Shown here: positions 1 through 12,886 of the stretch, one piece after another
How the letters are laid out: each line of letters begins with the position of its first letter
Numbering within the stretch: position 1 is the stretch's first letter
NCBI RefSeq assembly: GCF_040807025.1
Contig: NC_090964.1
Location: 7,774,214 to 7,838,213, forward strand
Length of the DNA stretch: 64,000 nt
Origin: Struthio camelus
Lineage: Eukaryota; Chordata; Aves; Struthioniformes; Struthionidae
Direction: 5' to 3'
Translations under genes and position numbers: made by a program
Notes under the pieces: model-generated
Database searches by the model: none
What the model saw: only the letters and a program-made list of their open reading frames with translations
What the model was told of the DNA's origin: nothing

Positions 1-3000
1 TGGCTGGCTGATATGGTGTAGGCAATATAGCATAAACTTTTGAACAGCCTCATGTGGGAGAAGCACCCGGTACTTAGAGTTCTAGTTCTCAGCTATTTAC
101 AGGCAGGCAGGATTTCCCTTTGAAAATCTCTAGCAAACAGGCCCAATGCTGGCCCTGCTCCCTCCCCACGGGCTCCAGCTTTGTCATGCTAACACACAGC
201 CATCAAAGGGAAAGGAGAGCCCCCTTCCAAAATATGCAGAGCCCACAGTGTGTCAGGTGCTTCAGCAAAACCAAAGCAAGGCTGGCAGTGCTGAAGCTGT
301 TACCTACTCATCCATAAAAATGACAGTTCGGGGCTGGAGAAAGAGGAAACTCAGGCTCTCAGGCTTTATCTGTTAGTGCAAGCAAGCACAACTCAGGGGA
401 GCTGCTACACAATATTGTCTTCGTTTGACATCTTGAGTGATGTCCAAGCTCTCCGGCTCCCCGTTGGTGCGGTTTGAATGGCACTCTGCCAGCATAGAAA
501 ATAACACTGGAGATGGCCTTATCAGGGGCTAAGGGTCCTTCTGAGCATGACCGCATGCTCAGCCCCCTGCTACTGTACAGTCCTCCTCCATCCATGTTGC
601 AGCTGCATCCAGCCCTGGAGGAAGCCATCCGTGCCCTGGTGAGGATCTGGGTAACCAGGGCCAGGTATGCGGGTGTTCACCTGCCAGAGCCCACTCACTG
701 CAGCCCACCTCCTGCTGCCACGACCAGCAAAGGGACCAAGGGCCAAAGGAAACTGGGCTCTTCTCATCTCTCCTGATCAGAGCTACTGTATAGTAGCAGG
801 AACCCTGAAACTCCACCAGCACCTTCCCTTCCAAATGTCCTCCCCGTGGCTCTGAAGCCTAGAAGAAGGCTTCCATTTTAAAAACATCCCCTCTAGCAGT
901 GGGGAACCCTCTTTGCTTCTTTGCTTCCTAGCTGGCACCTGTCTATCATATATGATACCAAACAAATACCCACTTAATTCTCACTCACTCTGCTTGCTCA
1001 TATTGCTCACTTTTACTGGCTAGGCCATAATCCAATGTCTCTCTAAGGTGAAAAAATCTTTCCATCTTAAACAAAACCGAAATTTAAATCCTATCAGTGT
1101 GTCACCTTCTCAGATAACAAATCTAACCAAACCTCAGAAGAACTTATTAGATCCTTTCTAGATTGCCCAGCGTCTAGGTCAAATGTATAAATCTACCAGC
1201 TTTCCTACATAGCAAATCCAGTAGGTTAGTTTGCTTTCAGCCAACATCTATAAGGGTAGATCTCCTTTTTCAGGGCAGGTTGCTGGTGGGGGAATAACAG
1301 GAAGTTCATTGCAAGGTACCACTTGTCCTGTGGAGTGGAAAATATCAGGTGATTTTGCAACATTTAGAGAGATGCACCAAGAAGGGCTTGCTGGCCCTTA
1401 AGGGCTTGGGGTTTTTCCCTCCCCATAGAAAATGCCTGCTGCAAGAAGTACGTTCCTATTACAACACAAACTGCTGCTTTACCTTTGTTAAAAAACAAAA
1501 AAAAAAACCAAAAAAACAAAAAAACCTCTTTATTTTACTTCAAGATCTGAGAATCAGCCTATCTTCTTAGTTGATGCTTCCATATTTTCCTGCAAACTTT
1601 ACGTGGCACCCAAATATTGGCCAGTGAGGGCTAGGTAGGCTTGCTGAGAATGGCAAATACAATTTACCTGCAAACCTCAGATGCTGGGTTTGAGCAGCGA
1701 TAGCATTCATCATTGATATTCAGGAAGGATCTGTTGCCCTAGGTTGTGTCTAAGGCACTGAAATGGAAAGCAGGAGACCAAAGTGCTGTTCACTTCACAG
1801 CAGTGGGCCTGAGCTTTGCCTCTCACAACCTTTGTGCCTGTTCCAATTGGAGGCCTGTTTGGGCAGTCCCTCACTAAGTACTTGGACAGATGCCATCCCC
1901 GGGGCTCTCATGGGATTCACAGCCATGACCGTATTGCAAGTAATTTTATGCGGATCTCAGAAAAATTTGCCTACCCTGAGTGTCTAGTCACCCACGCAAA
2001 CCACTAGTGTAGATGTGACTTATAGCAATGCATTTTTACCCCAGTTTGAAACAAGATCAAACAAACCATACTACACCAGCATGAACTGTGTCTCTCCTGG
2101 AGCCTGGTACTTGTGGCCAAAATCCAAGTATAGGGTGAGTCTTAAAAAAACAAAAAAAGGAAGCTACAATTTCATCTGGACCTGAAGGATTCAACCTTGA
2201 CAGTGAGACCTCTACCTGTAGCTTTAGGATTAATCATTGCCAATGAAATCAGTGCCTGCTCCTCTGATTTTCAGCATAGAATGAAATCATTTTTGGATGA
2301 ACTAGCTAGATCCAATCTCGGTCAGTCCTGGGAGGAGCTAGATTCAGAGGTCAAAGGAGAGGAAACGCTGAGAACTGGGTTCAGACTGAAGGATGCCAGA
2401 CGATGAGAGAAAGCCTAGTTACTGGGATTAAAACACATCTTCCCCACTGCTGAATAAAAGGTAAGGCTATTAAGACATGCGGCTCCTGTCTGGCCTATCC
2501 CCCTCTCTGTTTGGGTTCTTCCACTCGCAGGGGCTCCTGGTAGGCAGTGGCCAGCTTTCTCCTTGCCAAGGGCTCCTTGCTCCTTGGCTTGCACTGCCTT
2601 TTCATCCAGCTGGTGCAGAGAGAATAACTCCACTGGACAACTCCTCTTCTCCCCCACCTCAAACAGGCTTTGGAAGGAGGGTGGGGGACTGTAGATGGGG
2701 AAAGGCAAGGCAGCCTAAGGCATCCTCCTTGCACCCGAGTACTGAAACCCACTGCATAGGAAGACATTTGAGGAACGCAGATAGATGTTTGGGGCCAACA
2801 CTGAACCCTGAGTGTAGGCAAGAGCCAAATGGGACAGTGCAAGGCCGTTGTGAACCTTCGCAAGGGACGTTTCTCTACAGCTTTGGGTTGTGGATTGTTC
2901 TTTTCTTCCATACAAGGAAAAACTGCCCTCTGCAGAGCCCTGCGAGGCAAACTGGCACTGTGCAGGCAAAGGAACTCGGAGAGTCTCCCCCTTGACCTCA

Positions 3001-5590
3001 GCATGACATTTGGCTGACATTTCTACAAAGCTCGTCCCTGCAATCCTTCCTCTCTGTGATCTCCCATGTCCTAAAGACCCCAGGCAGCTCCCTTGGCTAA
3101 CCTGAACCCGAATCGAATTATGGCCGTTCACTGCCTGAGGTCAAGCTGTAAAACGAACAATTCAAAATTGCCTTGAAAGGTAGACGTACTAATTAGAGAA
3201 ACCTTGGGTGGCAGTTCTGAGTATGGTGCTTTTAATAACTGCAGGGATGTTGAGAAGCAAATAAATTATATGATGAAAGTCTTACCAGGCTGCAGAACTC
3301 AGATATGTAATAAGCAAGACTGGCACCAGGACTGAAGTTTTGCCCCCTGGGCTTGGCATTTTGTCTGATTGCTTTTCCAGATGAGAAGGTATCTGGAGCT
3401 TCCGGTCCTGCTGACTACTTGGCAGAAAGGTATTTCTCAACAACAACCTGAGGAATCATACTGGGAACGCTGGAATTAGAAAGACAGGACTACTGGCACT
3501 CAGGAAAATACGGCTAGGTTTTCATCGGGGAAAGAGTGACCGAGGATTTTCTCCCACCTTTTCAGCTGAAAGTGGACATAAATCATACGGAAATTTTAAA
3601 CTTGTTTAATATTGTAAAAAGCCACCTGTTTAAAGATGTTAGCTCTTCTCTTTGCAAATATACAAATAAACAGGCTCTGCCAGCTCCAGGGGTCTGGATT
3701 GCTCTCTATCTGGCTGTGGCATTGGATCCCATGGTACTTAGTGCCCTACAGTGTAATGGGTTTATCTTCCCAGCACTCTCATGAAGCTGGGAAGACCTCT
3801 CCTCTTTATGCAGATGGAAAGCGACATATGCCTACACCCTGCATCACAGCACAGTGCAGAGGTCCCTATGTAAACAGCCACACAAATTGCTCACTTCTGT
3901 ACAACACGGCCAGCACATCTGGACTTGCCAGCCCAAAGCCCATCACAGTGGGTCTCGTGAACGAGGCTCTCCTGTTTCCCATGCAAGCCTGTTCACGCAG
4001 CCACAGATGACCCTGTGGAGCCAGCACACCCAAAGTGCCTGGTGGAGGGTCATACAAGAGTCCCTGCAGAGCCAGAGACCTGCACACGAGACTGCGTGGC
4101 AGTGGGAACAGGAAGGACACCCACTTCACTGCTTTGCAGAGCCATGGCATGCAGCGAGGCTCCTTGAATCACTTCCCTCTCTCCAGCTCAGTGCTTTATA
4201 CCCTCCCACACTTCTGTCCATTGCTCTGTGACCCCCTTTCTGCCCTTTATCAGGGCTCTCTCTGACTGCCTTCCATTTGTGTCACAACAGCCTGGACCAT
4301 ACTTTTCCCTTTGCCAGGTCCCACACGCACCCACTGCCTCGGCCAGCATGTGCCAGGAGCACCCATGGCCCTCCACTGACACAGGGCTCCTCTCCCATAA
4401 CCGTACCCATTGTGGCTTGACCAATAGCTCTAATAAATCCTGCTAATGGGGGGGGTCCCTGATCACAGGAAGTTTATGGCCCTGTATGTCATCACAGCTT
4501 CTCCCAGAGCAGACCTTTCTGCTTGCTTGGAGGCAAACGTACAGGCCCCACTTCAGCCATCTAGCCCAGCACGGACTATCGCTCCAGCTGACGAGGAGCA
4601 AGACAGGTTGGAAACGTTTGCTCAGCCCTAGCTGCCTGAGCTGCCTGAGAAAGGAGGCCACCAGTGTGTCTGCATCATGCCTGTAAGAACTTCCACTCAC
4701 TCGCAGGCTGTTACATGTCCCAAGCAAGCCACACACAGTTATTTTCAATGGCAATTAAAGACCAGCTCTTGTTTCAAGGGCTGGACAAAAATTGCAGGCA
4801 GAGCTGCCCTGACCCAGTAACCATTATGGCAATGAATACACTGGACTGAGAGATGCTGACTCTCATCTCAGTTCCAATTTGCCTTTAATTCTCCTGGCCT
4901 GAAACCCTGCAGGAATAATATGGGGAGCTTGTAGCCGTTGCAGGGGGATTTGGGAGCAGCACCTGTTTTAGGAATAATCAGCCCAGCAGGAGGAAAGTTT
5001 CTGTCGGCTGGTCTTGCAGTATTTACATTTTTGACCCTGTCTCAGCATGATAATAGTACACTTTGTCAAGCTCTCACAAAACCTCGCTGGGTTCCGCGAC
5101 TGCTTTGTCCTGGCTCCTGCATGGTCCTATTATGATTTTTCAAAAGACCTCCCATAAGGGTTAAATGACCCCACATTAAGTGCTAATTTGGGGCTAACTT
5201 TCCTATTCAGCACATAACAAAGCAATTGGTGTTTACCCAAGTCCCATAAAGTGACAGGGACCACACACAACCTAACTGCGCTCAGCCTCGACACAGACAA
5301 AACTCCACCCCAGCCCTTTCCTAAGTATTGCCGTTTTCTAAAAGAGAGAGAGAGGAAAAAATAGGAGGAGAGGCTAATGGAAAATCTTCACCCAGTCTGT
5401 GCCTAAACTCCAGCAGGCTGAACTGAGCTTCCAGAGCAAGCCGGGAGCAGCTCCACTGCTGTCCCCAGTGAGACTCCGCAATGGGAGGGGATAGTGGCAG
5501 GCCCTTCTGTTCCCTTGCGTGGCCTAACTTAACCCACTGAGTCACAGACCCGCAAAACACTTGGCTGCTTCATTCCTTAGCTGTTTTCCT
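1..5590. other. Intergenic sequence, no gene recognised
   Basis: Open frames here are short and match no family I recognise. There are no splice-bounded conserved peptides on either strand. An A-rich tract lies at about 1493-1526. In human the interval beyond IFNLR1 leads to GRHL3 in the opposite orientation, but no GRHL3 exon was identified. Confidence 0.6.
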
Positions 5591-5599
5591 TCTCCACAG

Positions 5600-6660
5600 G
5601 CTCCTTGTGAAGTGAAATTAACTCATTAATTTGATGCCAATAAATAAACCTGCATAGCTAATAAAGTAAATGTCTTGTTGACCCGGCGTCTGGGAAAGGA
5701 GAGGGTCGGTGGAGGAAAGCGTCGCAGAGGCTGACTGCACATTGACAGCTGCGTGACTACAGCCACAAAAGGAATCGCCAGTCTCAGCCCCATCCCATCC
5801 ACCTCGCCGTGATTAATGACTGCACAAAGTAGGGCAGGCTGAAAATAAGAACAAACTATGACTGATGTTCCCAAGCACAGACCTAGACACAGGGAGCAGA
5901 TCTTCAGCTGGAGTAAACTGGTGTCATCACTGGAGCTTAACTGCAGATTTTACACTAGCTCTAGGCAGCTGTTTGCACTGCTGTGGGGCAACAATACCCA
6001 GCAACATCAGCCAAGGATTTATCTGATGCATCTTTCCATTTCAAGACAAGCTGATCTGAAGCACAGGAGGGCTTGTATTTAGTTATACACTTGCCCCCTT
6101 CCCTTTGCAATTAAATAAGGTCGGGGGGAAAAAAAGAGCGAACACAAACATGTTATTGGCCGAGTGAGTAAACATTTCAGGCTCTTTTGCAATCATTAAT
6201 GATAGTACAAGGGGTGTGTGAACTTCCTGCACATTGTACTGCAGTTCATTCTAAATTCACCAATGCAATTAGGGTGTCTTTTATGCAAGAGCTGAAATTT
6301 GCCTCGATTGATTTAACAAGTATAATTTCCTCTTTGGAACTGCTGGAAATTAATCATCACTTCTCCAAGCTCCATCTGGAATTCACTCCATCAGCACAAC
6401 ACACTGCTATAGTGGTGGCATCTAAAGAGAAATGCATGCTGACTACACTGTTGTTGATTTTGCTCAAGCATTTCCTATACTTAGGATGGGAAATATCTCA
6501 AATATGCAGTAGAGTCAACTATCCCAGCGCTATGCACATTGACTTTTTCTCTAGTGAAAACCATCACACAGCCAATAAACCTGATTCTCTTCTTGCTCAT
6601 ACTAGTTTTCATTGAGGCACCTTCACTAACTTAATTGGACTGACCCTGATTTGCAGCAAG
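5600..6660. other. AT-rich candidate conserved non-coding block
   Basis: Compositionally distinct, with many TAAT/ATTA homeodomain-type cores (for example AATCATTAATGATAG near 6190 and AAATTAATCATC near 6347) and no repeat signature. A 142-codon open frame at 6187-6615 begins at a non-ATG codon and has no recognisable domain, so I do not call it a gene. Conservation cannot be measured here. Confidence 0.3.
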
Positions 6661-9600
6661 TGAAAGTGGCAGAAGAAATTGACTGAATATTTTTAAAAGA
6701 ATTTTTTAAAAGATGCCTAAGCAGTTACATCTCTAAGAAGCTGCATTTGCACATGCAAATGTCAGTTTGTGCAGGCAAATCAGGTAACTAGCCATCTAAT
6801 TCCCTGTTTTCATGGCCATCTAACCAATTTGGGTATACAGCTGCAAACTGTAGGATTTTGGAAGCTCTGAGGGCTCCAATAAATCTTCTTGTCCTTGCCC
6901 ATCTCAGACTACGTGAAAATCTATAAATAGAGTCCAATTAGAAATAACAAGGGATAGACAATTTCATAGTACATGGGGACACTGCTTAACTGACTAGTAG
7001 CTAAAAGACCAGAACGCTCTAGAAAGAAAACTGTTCTGTTTATTAAAACAATTAATATAGCTTAAAAGGAAGAGCACTGAAGTAGGTGTGAATGAACTGC
7101 CCTTCTCCAAACTGAGGTGTGGCTGCTCCAGAGGTTTTCCCAGCATTTTGGTGTCTTTTGATGTAAACCACAGAAACTAAACTATATGAATTAAAATCAG
7201 AGCTCCTTAAAATTCACTAGTTCCAGGATTATTCTTGGGAGCTGACCCATCCCTAGAATACCCCACAGGTGTACAGTCACAAAGGAACTCACATGAAAGT
7301 TTGAGCAAGTCTTTGTTGACTTCTTCCACCCTAGTGTTGACCCATTTCTACCCATCCGTGGTTTTCAACCTTTTTTGACAAGGACCTCTATAAGTTTTCC
7401 AGTCTTCTCTACATAATAAGCTTAAAACAAATGACAAACAAGCCTTTTCTCAGTTTCCATTGCAGCCCTACTATAAGCAATGAAAGTCCCCTAGGACTCC
7501 GTGGTTAACAACAATTGATCGCCATCCTTTTGCTTCCCCAGCACTGCAGTAGTTGCACATATCATACACTTTCCCAGCTTCCTAGGAACAGCAAGGATTT
7601 ACTCCAGCATACTTTTGCTCCAGACCATAACAGTTAGTTTAGCCACAGAAAGTTGCATATTGGCAAGTGCTCTACAGGGACCATCTAATTAATCCTTACA
7701 GCATCCCTGGGAGATTTACAAACCCATCTGATTATGTCCCTTGATAACTGGAGAAAATAGGCTCAAAGGTGAAGTGTCTTGCCCAAGAGCACAGAACGAG
7801 AGACTGGCAGAGCCAAGATAACAACTAAAAGAAAAAAATCTCCTAAAAGCTTCCTTCTGTTAAGTTTGTGCCACTCTTTGGAGCCAGGACTGCTGGAAAT
7901 CAAATGAAAATATCTCTTCTTGGAAGACCTCCATTCAGTTTTGCAAATAAACAGATGAGAAGCCAGCCACCCAGTGGGGGAAAAAGATAACTACCTGAGC
8001 GTGTGGATGGAGAAAGGTGCTAAAAAAAGAAAGAGGAAAAAAGTTGCAAGGATGGCTAGATGGATGTGCAGGAGACAGAATTATGGATAATCCTAAGAGG
8101 GGAAAGGAGAGTTTGAATTCACCGTGAAAAAGAAAAACTACAAACAAAAATCTGTGAGAGTCTCAGAACCATGGGGAAAGGAGCTGGGAGAGGAGAGGAG
8201 GGCTAAAACTGCACGAAGTAGGAAACTGCCAGAGAGCTTTGAGCTTTAAAAGTCTTCCCTTTTATCTAGAAAGCTTTGGGGTAAGAGTGGAGCAAGAGGG
8301 AGTAATAAGCATAGGTGCTAATTGTACAAAGCATCTCCATAGAGCTTTAGATTAAAGACTCCAGCACCTCAGGGGGTGAAGGAATCTGTTGATCTGGGAA
8401 ACAGTACGTGGGGCAGGTAGCTGCACCCTTTGTTACTAACCTGCCTCCGTTCCCCATCTGATCATGTAAATGCCGGTTACAAATGCTAGCGTTTACAGCA
8501 TGCAACATCTGAGTTGGGATCTCTGGAGAGACAGGGATGGATTTATTTACATGTTCTGAGTTATCTCTGCAAACAATCTAACAGGGCCCCCTTCACATCT
8601 GTGGTGTCCTGATGAAAGTAATAACATTGTACCAGGGTATTTCTGTTCCTGCTCGTGCCACTGAAGACAGAGGGCCAGAATCTCTGCCTGTTTTACACCC
8701 TTTTAGTGCAAGCATTTGTTACAGTCTGCTCCTAGGAGGGCTGGCACGTCCTTGACCATGAAAACATGCCTTTTTCAGGGGACCTGAAAGCTGAGGTCAG
8801 ATTCAGTTTGACTTGCCAGGATTGCATCAGCCTGGCCTCAGACCTTTCCCAGATGCCATCCCAGCATGACTGATGATCCTGACTCACCTAGCAAAGCTGC
8901 ATGGCACTACTCACCTTGTAGAGAGAGGTCTCCCTGCCACTGCAGGATGTCAGCATGGTGGGAGAGTGGAGGGCTGACAGCGTGCCTGCCCCATGCTCCA
9001 AGCAAAGGTGAAGACTTCCCCATATCCCGACCCTCAGGGCCTTGGAGAAAATGACTTCTCTGCCTGCTAGCTGAGTGTGGGTGAAGCCGGTGTTTGTCAG
9101 CAAGGATCAGCTGAGGTAACTGAGTCCAATTTAGAGCCAAGAGGAAGGCAGGCAAGACAACAACCACTCTGCTCTCCTCTGCTGACAGCAAAGAGGGAAA
9201 CAATACGAAGCAAGGCCTCAGGTGCAGCACAGGCAGAAGTACTTTCTCTCACAGATATCAGGCCCATTTGGCATAACGCCCTCCAGTCTGTGTCTGCACA
9301 GCTATTCCCCCATGAGAGCCAAGCAGAGGAAAAGCTGCCACAGCCCTGTGATGGAGTAGCTGTTAGGCTCTGTGAGTTGCCTGCCTGCTGTTGTCAGTAC
9401 CTTCTCTTGTTGCAGGATGATAGTAGTCCAGAACTGCTGAATTCATCATTCTTTATAGGCTTCCATGTGGCCAACGTTATGCCTGCATCACTGACAGATT
9501 TCGTGTTTTTCAAGAGTAGATGCTCATATAGTAACTGAGCATTCCTCATTCTTGTCAATAAAGCAAGCGGGCTCAGTCACTGCTAATGCTAAAAGGAGGG

Positions 9601-12085
9601 AGGAAAAAAACATTAAATAAACCAGCCCATGAATCAGCCTCTGGAGCTGTTTGTAAGAGATGCACCAGCAGGTGTGTAATTGCCTTCCTCCCGTTATCAG
9701 CTGGAGCCCAGGCAGGCCCCACAATCACCCAGTGCTTTGAGAATCACAGCACCACAGCAGGAGTCCCCAGGGAGCTAGCTTTGGCCTCCACCCCAGTACA
9801 CCAAGCATCTACCTTTAATTAAGTCTCGAGCCTCTCTTCCTACCCCCGCACTCTCTTGCGGACTCAGTGTTCTGCGACGATAATCAAAACTGCTATCACT
9901 GAGGAACACGTCCTGGTCTCAGAGCCATGACGACTTGAGAGCTGCACAGCACTTTCTGTTCCTGTCTCTGTTAAATCTAAGAACTCGGGAAAGAGATGGG
10001 AAGCAGATCTTTGGATTCTCAGTTCTCTGGATCCCTTCCTTTTATATAGCCTCCTGCTGCCTTCCTTTGGTGCAGGTTACTCCAGAAAAATGTCCAGTAC
10101 AGAGTAGTTTGCACCCTCATCTGACATAGCTGGTACAAGGAGTGTCAAAACTGGCTTAGAAGATACGCCATGTTATGAGGAAGTAACTTATGTTTTCCAT
10201 TTTTACCAGAGTAGTCATTCCTGGACATCTTCATAAACAATTTTGCTCTCTATAACATTCTTTCTTTGAAATAAAAAGATTTTACATGGACATATCAATA
10301 GAAATTAAAGAAATTCTAAAGAGAAAATTTGAACCCCTCTGAAGATGAACTTTGGATTTATGGATATATTTTGCTTCAACTTCAGTGTTTCAGTTCGTTT
10401 CAACTTTTGATGAATGATATTCTGAATGACCACTGCACAAAATATTTTGAGATTGCAACATTTCATCCCAATTTGGGATGCAAACAAAAGCAGTAATCTG
10501 ATAGACTCAAAGTTGTGTTTTCTTATCGGCCATCATAACGTCCTTGTATTCAAATTTGCAAGCAAATAGGTTTCTAGATAGATGATCCACCATGAGGCAA
10601 AAGAAATTTTCTAGACAATCCTTACAAGATTATTTTAATACTCATGGCTGGCTTGCTTTCACAAGCCTGCAATTCTCTCATTTTGGAAGGGTCTCTTTCA
10701 TGTAAAAAGAAAAGAAAAAAAGGAAGTTCTCATCCTTGCTTATTGAAGAAAAAAACCCCTAAACTTAGAACAAGAGAACACATAAAATTAACTCAGCCTC
10801 ACAATTTCTGGAGTTCACTTCCCGATTTTTAAATGCATAAAGCTCATTTAAAAAGCAGCAAAGATGGGTGGGGATACAGTCAAATATCCCTGGCCTGTGT
10901 TATGGAAAGATGATTCAGAGAGCTCTCAAGCAAGGCTGCTCTGCTTATGGAGGGCATTGCAAAAACTCCACTCTTTGCTGACAGGAGCATGGTGACAAGC
11001 AAAGCAAACAGCTTTGGTGACACCTCCTCGGGGAGGCTATTTGTCCCACAGCTGGGACTCCTTGCCATACCTGCGCGTCTCTCTTTGAAGTCATGCTAAC
11101 TGTAAGGCCAGCCCTGAGCAGCAAGCTCCATCCTGCAGGGTGCTGAGCACCCTCAGCCAGAATCTGTGGGAATAAGCAGTCTCTGAGTGAATTTAAAGGG
11201 CAGCATATGGCGGGCTCCTAAAAGGAAATAGCTGTGTCCAGTGCATAGCAGAGCAGATGAATTTGCAGCCGCAGGAACACGACTGAGACAAACAATGTTG
11301 ACTGGGTTTCAAACTGGAGTCGGAAAATTTTATGACTGCAAATAACGCTGGCAGTCATATAAGCCAAGGGAAAAAATAGGGGTAATGAAACCTCCTGCTT
11401 CAGGGCATGAGCTGGTGGCCTCTAGGGACAAGGGAGGAATTTTTCCTCCCATGCACAGCATTGCTCAAGTAGTTGGGTGCATTCTGTAGGGGTTTCACCA
11501 TCTCCAGAAATACCAGGCATTGACTGTTGATGGAAAAAAAAGATACTGCACCAGACAAGCCACTGGCTTGACTTGGTAAGGACATATGATATCAAATAAG
11601 CCAGGCAGCAATACTGCCATGGGATAAAAGGGACATGGGAGAAGAATCCAGCTCTGGGTTCCTAAAGAATCAACAGGGATGCTCTCCAAGGACAGGAGAT
11701 AAATAGATCAGACATAGAGAAAAAAAACACAGGCCAAACTGTGCTTTGTCTCTGAGCTAGCGCAGACTATCCAATTCTGTTATTCAGGCTGGCCAAACAA
11801 TACATGTTTGGAATTGATTTTAGATTTCCAAATTTGTTGGCTAAAGACTGGGCAGCTGGATCCGCGGTTTTGTCTGGGCTTCTCCTCCTGAACATTGCAA
11901 ATCTGCCAACACAAGAAGGATCTGAAGTTTCCTGAAATGCTTCAAAATGTGTTATCTCTAATGGACAGAATTGTCTCCTCATTGTCAGTCTAAATTTACT
12001 CAGGGCCACTTTACATCCACTTACTTTTATGCCAGTATTATCTTTCTTCTTAAATAGTGCTTATTTTCCTTGTGCTGGCTTCCTG
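6661..12085. other. Intergenic sequence with one MIR-like relic, no gene recognised
   Basis: Nothing coding is supported. A MIR-like fragment is listed separately. The segment around 7355-7400 faintly resembles a hAT transposon end. Confidence 0.55.
7672..7830 (-). repeat. MIR-like SINE relic
   Basis: Contains AAAATAGGCTCAAAGGTGAA, GTGTCTTGCCCAAGAGCACA and CTGGCAGAGCC, the reverse-complement core of an amniote MIR. Heavily diverged. Confidence 0.6.
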
Positions 12086-12089
12086 ATAC

Positions 12090-12800
12090 GTTTATATAGA
12101 GCGGCCATATTCCCTCTCAGCCTGGTCTTTGCTGGGTTACAGAGCCAGCTTTTGTGGGCTGGTTGTCCTGGGAACCCCCTCTGAACCGGTCCCACCTTTC
12201 ACTGGCCATGCATGGCTGCACCTCTACACGTTATTTCTGATGAAGCCTTCCCAGACTTTGTGCTAAGGCACTAGTACTTCTCTAGCTCTCCTAGTAATAC
12301 TCTTCCCCCCGTGCATCCTAGTATCGTATTTGCCTTTGTTTTACTTCTGTCTAGTCTCCGTAGCCCTCAGATGTGCTGTGATCACCTAGCACACCCAGGT
12401 CCTTCTCTTCTTTTGTTATCTGCAAATTAAACAGTCCCTGTTTATAACTGATTAGTTATTAATCCCTGAATGCATGACTTTGCATTTTGTACTTTGAATG
12501 TCATCTTACTTCTACTGCTCTGGTCCTGAAGGTCACACCATTCTTTCTGCAGGATGTCCTGACCCTCCTCTGCTTTTGATAATTTTGATGGGAGTCAGCA
12601 GCAGATTTCATCAGCACACTCCTTTCTGTTCATTCTGAAAATATTGAATAAGACTGAGTCCAAAAATGATTCTAGAGGAATTCATCTAGTAACGTCCTTC
12701 CTGCCTAGTACTTCAGCTTTCAGTATTTACCTACTGGGTGAGTCCTGCTTCCTCAGTTTTCCTGCCTGCTTCAAGTGAATTAGCATGTCCAGAAAGAATC
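12090..12800 (-). mobile_element. CR1 LINE fragment (reverse transcriptase region, antisense)
   Basis: Reads like the antisense of the CR1 reverse transcriptase region found throughout sauropsid genomes. In order it has CCTAGTATCGTATTTGCCTT, GCATGACTTTGCATTTTGTA, TTTCATCAGCACACTCC, ATATTGAATAAGACTGAGTC and AATTCATCTAGTAACGTCC. It is full of stops, so it is an old, inactive copy. Confidence 0.75.
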
Positions 12801-12830
12801 TCACATTTATAAGGTCTCAGGCATTGCTAT

Positions 12831-12886
12831 ACACACACATATACACACACACACACACGCACACGCGCATGTGCAAGCACGCGCGC
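12831..12886. repeat. (AC)n microsatellite grading into GC-rich alternating tract
   Basis: Mostly AC dinucleotides from 12831, then CACGCACACGCGCATGTG and GCACGCGCGC. It abuts the CR1 fragment. Confidence 0.9.

Noticed and set aside
2477-3131. Overlapping long open frames on both strands
   Set aside because: Frames are open on both strands at once because of local GC content. No conserved peptide or splice-bounded exon is visible.
6187-6615. 142-codon open frame
   Set aside because: Starts at a non-ATG codon, shows no domain or splice context, and its composition follows the AT-rich surroundings.
7355-7515. hAT-like transposon ends (GTGGTTTTCAACCTTTT and CCGTGGTTAACAAC)
   Set aside because: Too diverged to confirm terminal repeats or a target-site duplication by eye.
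12180-12192. AACCGGT motif resembling a Grainyhead site
   Set aside because: Lies inside the decayed CR1 fragment; a single short match is not evidence of GRHL regulation.
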